Assembly (NCBI RefSeq): GCF_016786325.1
Contig: NZ_JADWYU010000245.1
Span: 1-57,042, forward strand
Direction: 5' to 3'
From: Frankia nepalensis
Lineage (GTDB): Bacteria; Actinomycetota; Actinomycetes; Frankiales; Frankiaceae
Length of the DNA stretch: 57,042 bases
The notes beneath the pieces were generated by a model. It was not told where the DNA came from, did no database searches, and saw only the letters and a program-made list of their open reading frames with translations. Within the stretch, counting starts at the first letter, position 1; every line of letters starts with the position of its first letter. Of the stretch, positions 43,064 to 52,659 are shown piece by piece. The translations under genes were made by a program, and so were the position numbers.

Positions 43064-44684
43064 TCCGGTCACCTACGGCCACCTCGCCGACCTGGCTGTG
43101 CACACCGCCGCTCGCGCCGCGGGCCGGCGCGCACCCCGACCCGTCGAGGCGGACATCGCCGGGCTCGTAGCCCTGGTCCGGGTCGCCGGCCGCCACGCCC
43201 GGCTATTGTCCCAGCGGTTCGGCACCTCCCACCCCGCGGCGCGCCTCGCCGACCTCACCGAGGCGGCACTCGCCACCCTCCCACCAGCTGATCCCCCACC
43301 GCGAGGCACGCAGATGGCGAGCCCCTGGCACACCGCGGCCGACCAGCTCGCGCTCGCCCACGACCTGCTCGCCCAACAGATCGGCCCCGACGGCCAGGAC
43401 CTCGGCCCCGACGCCCGCCACCTTGCCGACCGCAACGCCACCACCACGGCAACAGGCCGGGTCGCGACCCTGACAGCACTCGCCGCTGGCACCGCCCAGG
43501 AACTACTCACCGAACAACGCACCACCGCACCACCGGGCTCACCGGAACGGACACCCGTCGTCTCCAGCAGCCAACTACCCCCCGCAACGCGAACCCTGTG
43601 GCTGATCTCCGGCCTCGCCGTCCCAGCCGCCGACCTCGTCGACCAGTGCGGCGGCCCCGACCGCCCCGGCCCGCTCGACGACCTCCAACCCCTCTTCCCC
43701 AGCCAGGACATGCCCGTCCTGGACCGAAGGCTCGAACAACTCCGCCTCGCCGCGTTCGTCCTCAGCCAACCCGACGCCTCCCCCACCCACCACGCCCTGC
43801 TCGCCCTCGCCGACTTCGCCGCGATCGTCGCCGGCCAGACCAACCTCGCCCTACGCCCCTACAGCAACCCCGGCAGGAGAACCGCCTCCCCCTACGACCA
43901 GGCCAGCCAACAAGCAGTCACCACCGCCGCAGCCTGGGAACCCATCGCACGAGTCCTCACCAACACCGTCTCCCTGGGAACCGAAGGCCACATCGCCATC
44001 CGACTCGCCAACGACACCCGACACCACCTCGCCACCACCCTCGCCGCCGGCAACCCACAAGGCCTGACCCCGTTCCGCCGCGCCGCCCTGATCCTGCCCG
44101 ACCTCGCCGTCAGCGGCGCCGTCACCGTCAAGCGGCTACTCGGCAGCGACCTGCTCACCTACCGAGCCAGCAAGAACACCTACACCCACCTCGACCACCG
44201 ACGCGCCGCCCGCCTCGGCCAGGCCTACACCGACGCACTCACCGCCTCGACCACCCTCGTCGCCCGCCTCACCGAACTCCCCGGCACCCAACCCCGACCC
44301 CACCTCGCCACCCACCTCGGCGCCCAGGCCGCCAGGCCCTCCTCGACCGGCCACATTCAGCGAGCCACCGACACCCGACCACCACAACCAACCATCTCCA
44401 CCGAACCGCGATGGGCCGAAATCCACGACCGCGACCACGGCACACTGCGCTGCCCGACCTCCGACCTCACCCGCGCCCTGCGCCACACCACCGACGACCT
44501 CCGACACATCCTCGGCACGATCGCCCACCGGATAGACCTGACCGGCCAGGAACCCCACCTCACCCTCGCCGCCCTCACCGCCCTCCACCTCCCCAACAAG
44601 ATCACGCCAGCGCCTCGGGATGTCGCTGACCTGGCCATAGGTACGGCGCCACCACCGCCACCGACCGCCGAACTTGATCTCTAA
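43056..44684 (+). CDS. Hypothetical 542-residue helical protein, second of pair
   Basis: No family recognised. It is predicted mostly helical, with Thr/Ala/His-rich stretches such as 'TRHHLATTLAAGNPQGLTPF' and 'LTPFRRAALILPDLAVSGAV'. No membrane helix, nuclease or ATPase motif is visible. The 3' two thirds have extreme base bias: C is dominant at third positions and G is rare (runs like CACCACCTCGCC), unlike the metabolic genes to the left. That points to a different origin, typical of actinobacterial mobile elements. It is co-expressed with the preceding gene; the 4- to 8-base overlap is clear. The role may be transfer, maintenance or an accessory defence function, but none is shown. Confidence 0.75.
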   Translation: MSSPVTYGHLADLAVHTAARAAGRRAPRPVEADIAGLVALVRVAGRHARLLSQRFGTSHPAARLADLTEAALATLPPADPPPRGTQMASPWHTAADQLALAHDLLAQQIGPDGQDLGPDARHLADRNATTTATGRVATLTALAAGTAQELLTEQRTTAPPGSPERTPVVSSSQLPPATRTLWLISGLAVPAADLVDQCGGPDRPGPLDDLQPLFPSQDMPVLDRRLEQLRLAAFVLSQPDASPTHHALLALADFAAIVAGQTNLALRPYSNPGRRTASPYDQASQQAVTTAAAWEPIARVLTNTVSLGTEGHIAIRLANDTRHHLATTLAAGNPQGLTPFRRAALILPDLAVSGAVTVKRLLGSDLLTYRASKNTYTHLDHRRAARLGQAYTDALTASTTLVARLTELPGTQPRPHLATHLGAQAARPSSTGHIQRATDTRPPQPTISTEPRWAEIHDRDHGTLRCPTSDLTRALRHTTDDLRHILGTIAHRIDLTGQEPHLTLAALTALHLPNKITPAPRDVADLAIGTAPPPPPTAELDL

Positions 44685-45149
44685 TCCAGCCACCATCGCT
44701 GAGGACTGGAGGATTATGAGTCAGCTCCCCCGGTCTGTTCCCAGCTTCCGCGCCGTAACGCCTCCTGTCATCTCGTGCCGAGTTTGGCCGGCCCGTACGG
44801 ATTCTCGGCAAGCCGTGATCCTGCGGCATGCCTCCCGGTGCCGGCCTGTGCCGTCAGCTACGCCTCGGTTCGGCCTCGGTCCGGCCCCGGTCGCCACGCC
44901 TCCGGGGCTACGGACAGTGATCACCGGTCAAACTGAGGCGGCGCCCGCCCGCGCGGCCCGGACCCGCAACATCCCGCGACACCGTCGTGGCTACCATCAG
45001 CCGCGGCCGGATGACCGCCCACCGACGCGTCGCCGCAGGCCGCCTGGACGAGCGCGAACCCGCCAGCGAGCGGTAGGGGCGGGAACCGGAAATGAGACAT
45101 CACCAGCGAGAAGATCTTGGAGCGCGGGTTGTTGATGTAACTACGGCAA
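44685..45149. other. Gap with no intact gene
   Basis: About 460 bases between the unknown pair and the IS remnant. I see no reading frame with family features and no clear hairpin. Confidence 0.4.
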
Positions 45150-45278
45150 GACGAGGAGCTGACTGCGGACCGCGGTTCTACTCGTTCGCCAACTGGTCGG
45201 CCGCGGCCAGGACCGGGGCCGACCTGATCTGGCGAGCCCGACCGGCCTGAACCTGCGGTCGTCGGGGTCCTCAAGGAT
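45150..45278 (+). pseudogene. IS4-type transposase fragment
   Basis: The readable bits 'LTADRGFYSFANWSAAARTG' and 'ADLIWRARP' match the second catalytic-Asp region of the complete transposase at 53.2-54.4 kb (there 'LTADRGFYSFDNWTLAAGTG', 'ADLIWRAPTG'). DNA identity is high over about 100 bases. A frame break follows 'RARPA', and no start, other catalytic region or terminal repeat remains. It is a remnant of a related but older IS copy, 150 bases upstream of the NACHT gene. Confidence 0.85.
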
Positions 45279-45431
45279 GTCTTAAGTCATGACATCGGTG
45301 GGGATCCAGCCTTGGCTCTTGCGGCCAATTGGGGTCGGTTTCTCGCATGCTGGTGCTCTCCGGCCAGGGATGAGTAGCCGTTCGCCCGATGGGAGACGTC
45401 TGCTACAGTTCAGGGCGAAACACGCGATCAG

Positions 45432-48400
45432 ATGTCTAAAGCAACGGGGGATGCTGTGGCGGAGGCGTCGTCCGGAGGTGGGCATGAGAGCCTTTCCTGG
45501 GAAGACCTCGCTGCACTCGCAGACATCTTCCCGGACCTTGAGTCGGCCGCTCCGGTGCTCAGGGGCCTGGGACTCCCACGAGGGCGTTTCCCGCAAGGGG
45601 CACATGATGGGCTCTCGCTGTGGCACAGGATTAACGAGATTGTCGAACATGGTGGCGTGCACGGAGACCGTTCTGCCGTGCTGGCAGCGGCAGAACGGGT
45701 CTCCGGCGGGAGTGCCGCCCTCCGCCAAGATCTGACGAAGAATTTCACGGGCGTAGCACGGAAGCTTGCAATGTACGTTGAGCACGACATCGGTGCGCTT
45801 GTTGACTTGTTGACCCGAGGTGAAGACAGGGCCATGCCTCTGTCGTATCATTTCCGTGGCCAGCGGACCGGCTTGGACGATTCCACGCCACTGGCGGCGC
45901 GACCAGAACTGGTTGTCGACAGTGTCGACGATCTTCTTATGAGTTTTCGCGCTGGGCGCGCGAAACAGCTGTCGATCATCGGTGGTCCGGGCTGCGGAAA
46001 AACCACGACACTTGCGCTTCTTATACTCCGGTCCATGACAGAGAAGGCGGAAAAAGTCCCAGTACGCATTTCGCTTGCCGGGTGGAGTCCGAGAGTCTTC
46101 ACCATCGAGGAGTGGATCGAACGCCGGATAGTTTCTCAATACCCTGGAATGAAGAAGGATTTCGACGCGCTTCACGCCGACCATCTGCTGCGTATCTTCG
46201 TAAGAAAGTTGGTCATACCTCTTCTGGACGGTCTCGACGAGGCCGGCGGCAAGGTGATAGACGAAGCTTCCGACGCGATTTCTCATACTTTTGTCGGCGG
46301 GCGGCCGGTGATTGCCACCTGTCGCACCAGGGAGTTCATGTATCTTAGCAGGAAGCCTCTTCCTGGCGGTTCCATCGCCATCGTTCGACCGCTTCAACGT
46401 GAGGTGATGAGAACGTACCTCGTGGAGGCGGACGGACGGTGGGCCGAAGCGCTCACTGGCGCTCTGGGTGCCACGACCGCAGCGCAGGAGAGAGTGCTGT
46501 GCGCTCCGCTCATGGCCTGGCTAGCCGCCGAGCACGACGGTGACCCTCGGAGAGTCATCAACGACACCAAGGATTCCACGGGCGATCGCCTCAAAGACCG
46601 TCTTCTCGACGGACTAGTAACCTCTTTGTACAGGCGCGGTCGGGTGAGCGCCGAGCAAGGAGGTTCGCGGCAAGGAAGTGATGCGCGCGCAGCACTGCGT
46701 TGGCTGTCATTCCTCGCCGAGGGCATGCAACGGCGCCCGCTGCATGAGGTGGCTTGGTGGCAGATCACTGCTCTGGCACCCACCCAGTGGCTGGGCCTGT
46801 CCTCAGCGCTCGGAGCGGGGGCGTTGCTAGGTCTGCTCGCTCCTCGGCAGCCGGTGCTCGCGGTTGGCCTACTCTTGTCGCTGTACTTCGGCCTGGTCTG
46901 CGGGGTGTCGTTCGGGCGGGGATACTCCATGTCCCGATCCAACGATCCAGAAGAGCGACGGCGGGGGCGGACTGGCTACTCGGATCTTGAGTCGGGAAAC
47001 GATCCCGGATTCGTGGTTCACCTGCAGCGAGTTGGCGCTGGGGTCATCTATGTGCTGGCAGCCGCGGTGCTCGCCGGCTTGGTGATGCGGGTGCCCTGGT
47101 GGAGCGACCCGTCCGCCTCGGACCTTGTCTGGCCGGGTCGCAACCCGCGGCAGCTGCTGATCGGCCTGGCAGCGGGCACTTTGGCAGCCGCCTTCGCCGG
47201 GTTCGCGGCGGCGACCGTGATCGGCTTGCGTCTCCAGGCGAACCCCGACGAGGACACGGTGCTGTCTGGCGCTACGGCGATGTCGGCGAAGGAATCGTTC
47301 GTTCGCGATCTGAAGAACGCTGGGACGGGCACGGCGCTCGCCGGCGTACTTGCTGGTGCCTTCGTGGTGCCCGCGGTTCTTTGGTTCTGGATTGACGACC
47401 GGCTCGCCTTTGGGTGGATCATTCTGATAGCCGTCGCAAACGCGGTAGCCGCAGCGCCGGGTCTCGTCCTACGTCCGCCGGCGCGCACCACTGCGACAGA
47501 CAGGATGTTTGTACGAGTGCGCCGCGGACTGGCCGGCGTCCTTGCGTGCTCGCTCGGCGCGACGATAATCGCGTGGTCTTGGTGCGATGAAGTATTAGCT
47601 CCGGCCTGGATTAGTTTCTGGCCTGCGGGGATCACGTCTTGCCTGATGTTTGCGGCTTCGACGCGAAACGCGGTCGCCTGGAAATGGTTGGCCTTCCGGA
47701 AGAAGCTCCCGACGGATCTTTTTGGATCTCTTGAGGAAGCTCACGACCTTGGGGTCCTCCGACAAGCGGGAATCGCCTACGAGTTCCGCCACGACCTCCT
47801 ACGTCAAGCGCTCGTGGCGCGCGCGAAGATAAAAAGGCCAGCCTGGGTAGATGCTCCTCGGGCTGTCGACATCGTGGTGTTTGGCGCACCCGGCTCCCGA
47901 CTGGACCCGGAGGGTCGCCTGCAGATTTCCCCGGCTGCTGCGGAACGAGCCCAACTTGCAGCAGACTACTGGCACCACCACAACTCGGATAGTGACGACG
48001 ATGAATACGCCGGCCTCGACCCCGAGTGTGCACCTCGGATGCGGGTGATCTGCGTGGCAGGACGCCCAGGAAAACGGCAGATGATGGCGGACGTCGGCGA
48101 CCAAGCGGAGGCGCAGCACATCGCACGGCTCGTCGTCGAGCAAGGCGTTCCACAGGAGCTGGTCATTCCGAACCCATCCCAACCACTTGGGCGCGCCTAC
48201 GCGACTAGTACCGTCGACGAGGTCGGAATCCTCGTCGAGGAAGGGTTGACACCGATCGACAAATACTCCCGGGCATTTCCGCTCGCGGTCGTCGCACACC
48301 GCCACCATGGTCTGCGCATCCGAGATGTCTGGCGGAAGGTCGGCTTCCGGCGAGAGCAGATCCTTCCGGTACCGCCGGAAGCGCCGGACTCGCGTAAGGA

Positions 48401-48554
48401 GATCGCCCTCCGCCTGGCCTACCAGCTGTTCGTCCTCGGACTTGGCACACGGATCCGTACAACCGATCGGCTGCGTGAGCGGGAGGAGGAACTTCACCGC
48501 GTCGTCAGCCCACTCCGGCGTGCTCCGCGAGCTATGCAGCCCGCAAACTCGTAG
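45432..48554 (+). CDS. EAD1 - NACHT - multi-TM - DUF218 (YdcF-like) protein
   Basis: A 1040-residue STAND protein. (1) EAD1-type domain, about residues 21-98 ('LSWEDLAALADIFPDLESAA', 'VLRGLGLPRGRFP', 'LSLWHRINEIVEHGG'). (2) NACHT ATPase, Walker A 'GGPGCGKTTT' (184-193), Walker B 'IPLLDGLDEAGG' (around 262-273) with the NACHT small-residue signature. (3) About eight membrane helices between residues 449 and 740. (4) Residues about 745-800 end the NACHT-type C-terminal helical segment ('YEFRHDLLRQALVARA'). (5) Residues about 810-1010 resemble the DUF218/SanA-YdcF fold: 'VDIVVFGAPGSRLDPEGRL', 'MRVICVAGRPGKRQ', 'EAQHIARLVVEQGVPQELVI', 'AVVAHRHHGLRIRDVWRK'. ATG 45432 has a weak ribosome binding site. 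The likely role is membrane-linked immune signalling (inference). Base composition is less GC-biased in the wobble than in the left-hand genes. Confidence 0.82.
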   Translation: MSKATGDAVAEASSGGGHESLSWEDLAALADIFPDLESAAPVLRGLGLPRGRFPQGAHDGLSLWHRINEIVEHGGVHGDRSAVLAAAERVSGGSAALRQDLTKNFTGVARKLAMYVEHDIGALVDLLTRGEDRAMPLSYHFRGQRTGLDDSTPLAARPELVVDSVDDLLMSFRAGRAKQLSIIGGPGCGKTTTLALLILRSMTEKAEKVPVRISLAGWSPRVFTIEEWIERRIVSQYPGMKKDFDALHADHLLRIFVRKLVIPLLDGLDEAGGKVIDEASDAISHTFVGGRPVIATCRTREFMYLSRKPLPGGSIAIVRPLQREVMRTYLVEADGRWAEALTGALGATTAAQERVLCAPLMAWLAAEHDGDPRRVINDTKDSTGDRLKDRLLDGLVTSLYRRGRVSAEQGGSRQGSDARAALRWLSFLAEGMQRRPLHEVAWWQITALAPTQWLGLSSALGAGALLGLLAPRQPVLAVGLLLSLYFGLVCGVSFGRGYSMSRSNDPEERRRGRTGYSDLESGNDPGFVVHLQRVGAGVIYVLAAAVLAGLVMRVPWWSDPSASDLVWPGRNPRQLLIGLAAGTLAAAFAGFAAATVIGLRLQANPDEDTVLSGATAMSAKESFVRDLKNAGTGTALAGVLAGAFVVPAVLWFWIDDRLAFGWIILIAVANAVAAAPGLVLRPPARTTATDRMFVRVRRGLAGVLACSLGATIIAWSWCDEVLAPAWISFWPAGITSCLMFAASTRNAVAWKWLAFRKKLPTDLFGSLEEAHDLGVLRQAGIAYEFRHDLLRQALVARAKIKRPAWVDAPRAVDIVVFGAPGSRLDPEGRLQISPAAAERAQLAADYWHHHNSDSDDDEYAGLDPECAPRMRVICVAGRPGKRQMMADVGDQAEAQHIARLVVEQGVPQELVIPNPSQPLGRAYATSTVDEVGILVEEGLTPIDKYSRAFPLAVVAHRHHGLRIRDVWRKVGFRREQILPVPPEAPDSRKEIALRLAYQLFVLGLGTRIRTTDRLREREEELHRVVSPLRRAPRAMQPANS

Positions 48555-48876
48555 GACAGATGGCGCAAGTCCTGGTTGTTGCTGTTGCGCCGGCGGGAGC
48601 CGCGGCGCGACTGGGGACCCTTCTGTGTCGATCAGTGATGCACCGTGGTCCGGGTCGCCAGCAACTCGGCCGCAGCGTCCGGCTTGGTAAGGCGGGCCTA
48701 GCGAGATCGCTACCTGCACCTCTGTTCCCCCATACGAGGAGAAACGCCAAAGCGTACCGGATGATCACACTTCGTTCACAGCGCCGCCAGCGCGCAGGCG
48801 ATGCTCCCTTGCACGCGGGCGCGGTTGCGCCGGAGGACGACGCAGCCGCCCTCGACCCGCGCGGGACGATAGGGGT
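48555..48876. other. Gap between the two STAND genes
   Basis: About 320 bases without a gene of its own. It should hold the NB-ARC gene promoter unless both STAND genes share a transcript. I see no strong hairpin. Confidence 0.4.
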
Positions 48877-51800
48877 GTGGGTCCCGATGCGCGGTTGGCG
48901 GCAGACGAGGTGGCGGCGCTGGCGAGCGCCTTCTGCAACGAGGCAGCAGCTCGACAACTGCTCGTCGAAGCTGGTATGTCACGCGCGCGACAGCCCGGGT
49001 GGGGTTCGGGGTCGGCACTCGGGTTCTGGCACGAGGTCGCCCAGCTCGTCGAGCACGGGGCAGTGGTCGATGGGCGGCGCCAATTGTTGGCGAAGGCATC
49101 GGTCTGGTATCCAGGCAATAGTGTGTTCCGTGGCGCGGTCCGAACCTCGGACGACTCGACAGCGTTTCGACTATGCCCCTCTCTCGGGTTGCTGCCAGCG
49201 CTACCAGCTCGGTTTGTAGGCCGTGATGATGACGTCGCGGCCGTGCGGGGCCTGCTCACGAAGACGGTCGGTCAGGTCGTGGGCGTGGTCGGTATGGGGG
49301 GTGCCGGCAAGTCGACGTTGGCACGTGCCGTAGTCCATGACCCGGCGGTGCGCGAGGCGTTTCCCGGCGGCCTGCTGTGGGTCGAGGTCAACCCCGCCCC
49401 CGACCTGACGGCCATAGTGGCCCAGATACTGCGCGCGTTTGGGGACCGTGCACCAGTGCTAGACCTCGGCGACGGGTCCGAACGTCTCCGGCGGCTCCTC
49501 GACGGCGCGGCCTGCCTGGTTGTCCTGGACAACGTGTGGCAGGTCGACGTTCTCCGCGCCCTTCCAGTCACCGGTGCCAGTCGGTTACTGGTAACGACCC
49601 GCAGCCGTGACGCGCTATTTACCGACAGCCAGGTCCACCCGCTCGGCCAGGTCGACGCGGACCTGTCCCAGCGGCTGCTGGCCAGCTACGCAGGTTTGCC
49701 GGTCGCGTCGTTGCCGCCCGAAGCCGAGACGGTCGCGGCTCGCTGCGGCGGGCTGGTTCTCGCGCTCGCCTTGGCCGGCGGGATGATCGCCGAAGGCAGG
49801 CCGTGGGCCAATGTGGCGGAACGGCTGCAGCGAACCGATCGGACACGCCTGTCAGGTCGGTTCGCCGACTACCCTCACCTGAATCTGCTTGCGGCTCTGG
49901 ACGTCTCTGTCTCGGCCCTCGACACCGAGACGGCCGACCGTTTCCGGGAACTCGCCGTCTTCGAAGGCCGTGGGCAGGTGCCTTCAGCGGTCGCGGTCCT
50001 GCTGTGGCAGGCTACAGCCGGCCTGGACGACCTCGACGCTGACGAACTGCTGCGCATGCTGGCGCGGCGCAGCCTGGTCCAGCTCGATCCACACAGCGAC
50101 ACCTTCACTATCCACGACCTGCTGCTGGACCATGCTCGCTCCGGCCTGCCTTCCGGACAACTCGCCCAGCTCCACCTGACGCTGTGCCAAGCATTCCTCG
50201 AACGGTGGGGTCGACTCGACCGGGCGCTGCCCGCACTGCGTGCAGTCGACGGCCTCGCCGTCGCGGACCGGTACGGTGCAGCCCACCTGGTCGCGCACCT
50301 GCTCGACGCCGACCGGGCTGACGTGCTTGACGCGGTGCTGTGCGCGGAATGGCCAGCGGCGCCGGGGCGAGCCGATAACGCCTGGTTCACAGTCCACGAA
50401 AACCTTGGCACTACCGCCGTTTGCCTCGCAAACTTCCGGGCGGCGCTGAGCCACGCGCAGAAGGCTGATCTCGTCGTCTACGGTGAGAACAACGACACCA
50501 CCGGTCGGATGATCCACTATGCGTTGAGGCTCGGTTCAGTCGCGAGCATCGCGGAAAACATCCCTCCCGCACTCCTTGTCCGCGCTGTCGAGGAACAATT
50601 GTGGGAACCTCGGCGGGCCTTGGCCTACGCCGAAAGCGTCCCCGCTGCGACAGCTCGCGCGGAAGCACTGGCCGCGCTGTCGCCCTACCTGTCTGCGGAC
50701 CAACATGAGCAGGTCCAGGCAGAGGCGACGGCATCGGTGAGGGCGGCAGCCGCTACCGAGTCGCATGTGCTTGCCTCGGCCTTGGCACGGTTGGTGCCGC
50801 ACCTGCCGGTGGATTTGCTTCCGGCTGCCGTGGCCGCGGGCAGATCGGTCGTCAACGCCGCTCACCGGTCGGCGGTCTTGAGGGAGTTGGCGGCGCACGT
50901 GCCGCCGGACGGACGCCAGCAGGTAGTCGAGGAGGCGTTGACTGCCGCGTCCGCGGTCGACAACCCGCACCTGCGGGCGCGGGCGTTGGCGCAGGTGGCA
51001 CCGCTTCTGCCGGCAGAAAGGCGGGGACAGGTGCTGGAGCAGGCGCTTGCCGCCGCGACCGCCGTCAGCGAAACGCGTTTCCGAGCTGAGGCGTTGGCGG
51101 AGTTGGCACCTCACCTGCCCCCGGACCTGATCGTCGAGGCTGTAGCCGCCGTCGACCTGTTCGACGATGGTTTCTCCCGCGCGCTTGCGTGGGCCGGGCT
51201 TGCTCCACACCTGCCCGAGGACATCCCCGGCCCGAGCCTGGCGGAGGCACTGACCGCTTGCATGAATCTCGACGATCCGCCCTTCCAGGCGCGGGCGCTA
51301 GCCTGGTTGGCCCCGTACCTCCCCGCGGACCTGCTCTCGGACGCGCTGGCCACAGGAATCGCCTTCGATCAGTCGTACGCCGTCGGATGGGCGGTGGCGG
51401 GCCTCACGCCCTATCTACCTCCGGACCGGCTCCGCGAGGCTGTCGCGGCTGTGCTCGCCATCGACGACCACCTTGTGCAGGGCCAGACGTTGGCGAAAGT
51501 GGCGCCTTACCTGCCACCGGATCTGCTCACGGACGCGCTAGACGCGGCGATAGCCATGGAAGATCCGTTTATCCGGACACTGACTTTGCAAGGACTCTCA
51601 CCGTGCCTGCCTGCGGACTTGGTCGCCGTTGCGCTGGCCGCAGCGGTACGAGTCACATCCCCCTCTTCCCGAGCGAAGGCGCTGACAGCCCTGGCGCTAC
51701 ACCTCCCGGCCGAATACGGCACACGGACTCTGGCCGAGGCCCAGTCCGCTGCTCTCGCGGTCCACTCGCCCACCGCCCGTGCGCACGGCCTCGCGGCACT

Positions 51801-52659
51801 CGCACCACACCTTCCAGAAGACGTCCTTACCGACGCCCTTTCGCTCGCCCTTGCCGAACGGACGTTCTTCGGGCAAGGAGCCCTTGCTGCCCTAGCGCCT
51901 CACTTGCCGGACCACCTCCTCCGTCACGGGTTCGCCGTCGTAACAGCCATCGACAATCCGCACCGACGGGGAGCCCTGCTGGCCCAGCTCGCGCCGTGCC
52001 TGCCCGCTGACCTGGTTTCCCAGGCGATGACCGCCGTCACCACCATCGACAACCTCGCGCTCCGGATGAGGGTGCTGGCAGATTTGGGGCAGCCCCCGAC
52101 CGCGCATGACCTCAAGCAGGCGCTCGATGAGGCCGCAGCCGATGACGACGTGTACTTCCGCGCGCAGACGCTAAAGCACCTGGCGCCGCTTCTACCGCCA
52201 GACTTGCTCGCCGACGCGCTGACCGTCGCTGTCGCTCCCGCCGACAACCCGTCGTGGCGAGCGTATGCGTTCGTCCAGCTCGCACCGCACCTGCCTCCCG
52301 CGCTTCTCACCAAGGCGCTCGCTGCCACATTGTCCACTGATGACGAACCAAGCCGTGTGATGATGTTGAAAGCGATTGTGCCCCACCTACCATCGAACCT
52401 ACTCGCCAACGCTCTCACTGCAAGATTCGAAGATCCGAGTAGTCGCGCAGCGGTGCTGGTCGCGGCCTCCACTCGTGGTAAAAGCGTCGACGGCCTGACA
52501 AGTATCGAGATCTGGCACTCGGCACTGCAAGCCGCCGCGCAATCTGGGCGCGATCTCGTACTCACCTGCATTCTCGGCCGCATCGCACACGCGGAGGATA
52601 CGCTGCTTGCGATGCAGACACGCGATTCACTTAAAGCGGTAGAACGTTGGTGGCCATGA
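48877..52659 (+). CDS. EAD1 - NB-ARC - ALAPHLP-repeat STAND protein
   Basis: A 1260-residue protein. (1) N-terminal EAD1-type domain, about residues 8-88 ('LLVEAGMSRARQP', 'LGFWHEVAQLVEHG', 'YPGNSVF'). (2) NB-ARC ATPase, about 110-380: P-loop 'GVVGMGGAGKSTLARAV' (139-147 core), Walker B 'CLVVLDNVWQ', sensor-like 'RLLVTTRSRDALF', and 'GGLVLALALAGG' (GLPL-type motif). (3) Helical linker with 'FTIHDLLLDHARSGLP'. (4) About 18 repeats of 30-36 residues from about residue 590 to 1200, each with L-A-P-H-L-P-(A/P)-D-L (for example 'AALAPHLPEDVLTDAL'), probably a superhelical sensor. GTG 48877 is the earliest start before the domain; other GTG/TTG codons follow closely. It forms an apparent pair with the preceding NACHT gene on the same strand. 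Probable role is pathogen sensing and oligomerising like other bacterial NLRs (inference). Confidence 0.85.
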   Translation: MGPDARLAADEVAALASAFCNEAAARQLLVEAGMSRARQPGWGSGSALGFWHEVAQLVEHGAVVDGRRQLLAKASVWYPGNSVFRGAVRTSDDSTAFRLCPSLGLLPALPARFVGRDDDVAAVRGLLTKTVGQVVGVVGMGGAGKSTLARAVVHDPAVREAFPGGLLWVEVNPAPDLTAIVAQILRAFGDRAPVLDLGDGSERLRRLLDGAACLVVLDNVWQVDVLRALPVTGASRLLVTTRSRDALFTDSQVHPLGQVDADLSQRLLASYAGLPVASLPPEAETVAARCGGLVLALALAGGMIAEGRPWANVAERLQRTDRTRLSGRFADYPHLNLLAALDVSVSALDTETADRFRELAVFEGRGQVPSAVAVLLWQATAGLDDLDADELLRMLARRSLVQLDPHSDTFTIHDLLLDHARSGLPSGQLAQLHLTLCQAFLERWGRLDRALPALRAVDGLAVADRYGAAHLVAHLLDADRADVLDAVLCAEWPAAPGRADNAWFTVHENLGTTAVCLANFRAALSHAQKADLVVYGENNDTTGRMIHYALRLGSVASIAENIPPALLVRAVEEQLWEPRRALAYAESVPAATARAEALAALSPYLSADQHEQVQAEATASVRAAAATESHVLASALARLVPHLPVDLLPAAVAAGRSVVNAAHRSAVLRELAAHVPPDGRQQVVEEALTAASAVDNPHLRARALAQVAPLLPAERRGQVLEQALAAATAVSETRFRAEALAELAPHLPPDLIVEAVAAVDLFDDGFSRALAWAGLAPHLPEDIPGPSLAEALTACMNLDDPPFQARALAWLAPYLPADLLSDALATGIAFDQSYAVGWAVAGLTPYLPPDRLREAVAAVLAIDDHLVQGQTLAKVAPYLPPDLLTDALDAAIAMEDPFIRTLTLQGLSPCLPADLVAVALAAAVRVTSPSSRAKALTALALHLPAEYGTRTLAEAQSAALAVHSPTARAHGLAALAPHLPEDVLTDALSLALAERTFFGQGALAALAPHLPDHLLRHGFAVVTAIDNPHRRGALLAQLAPCLPADLVSQAMTAVTTIDNLALRMRVLADLGQPPTAHDLKQALDEAAADDDVYFRAQTLKHLAPLLPPDLLADALTVAVAPADNPSWRAYAFVQLAPHLPPALLTKALAATLSTDDEPSRVMMLKAIVPHLPSNLLANALTARFEDPSSRAAVLVAASTRGKSVDGLTSIEIWHSALQAAAQSGRDLVLTCILGRIAHAEDTLLAMQTRDSLKAVERWWP

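Noticed and set aside
45282-46397. Minus-strand frame of 371 codons opposite the NACHT gene start
   Set aside because: It overlaps the EAD1 and P-loop coding region, has no family features and starts inside the NACHT gene.
48560-49219. A 219-codon frame overlapping the NB-ARC start
   Set aside because: It overlaps the EAD1 coding region in another frame and reads as Arg/Gly-rich shadow sequence.
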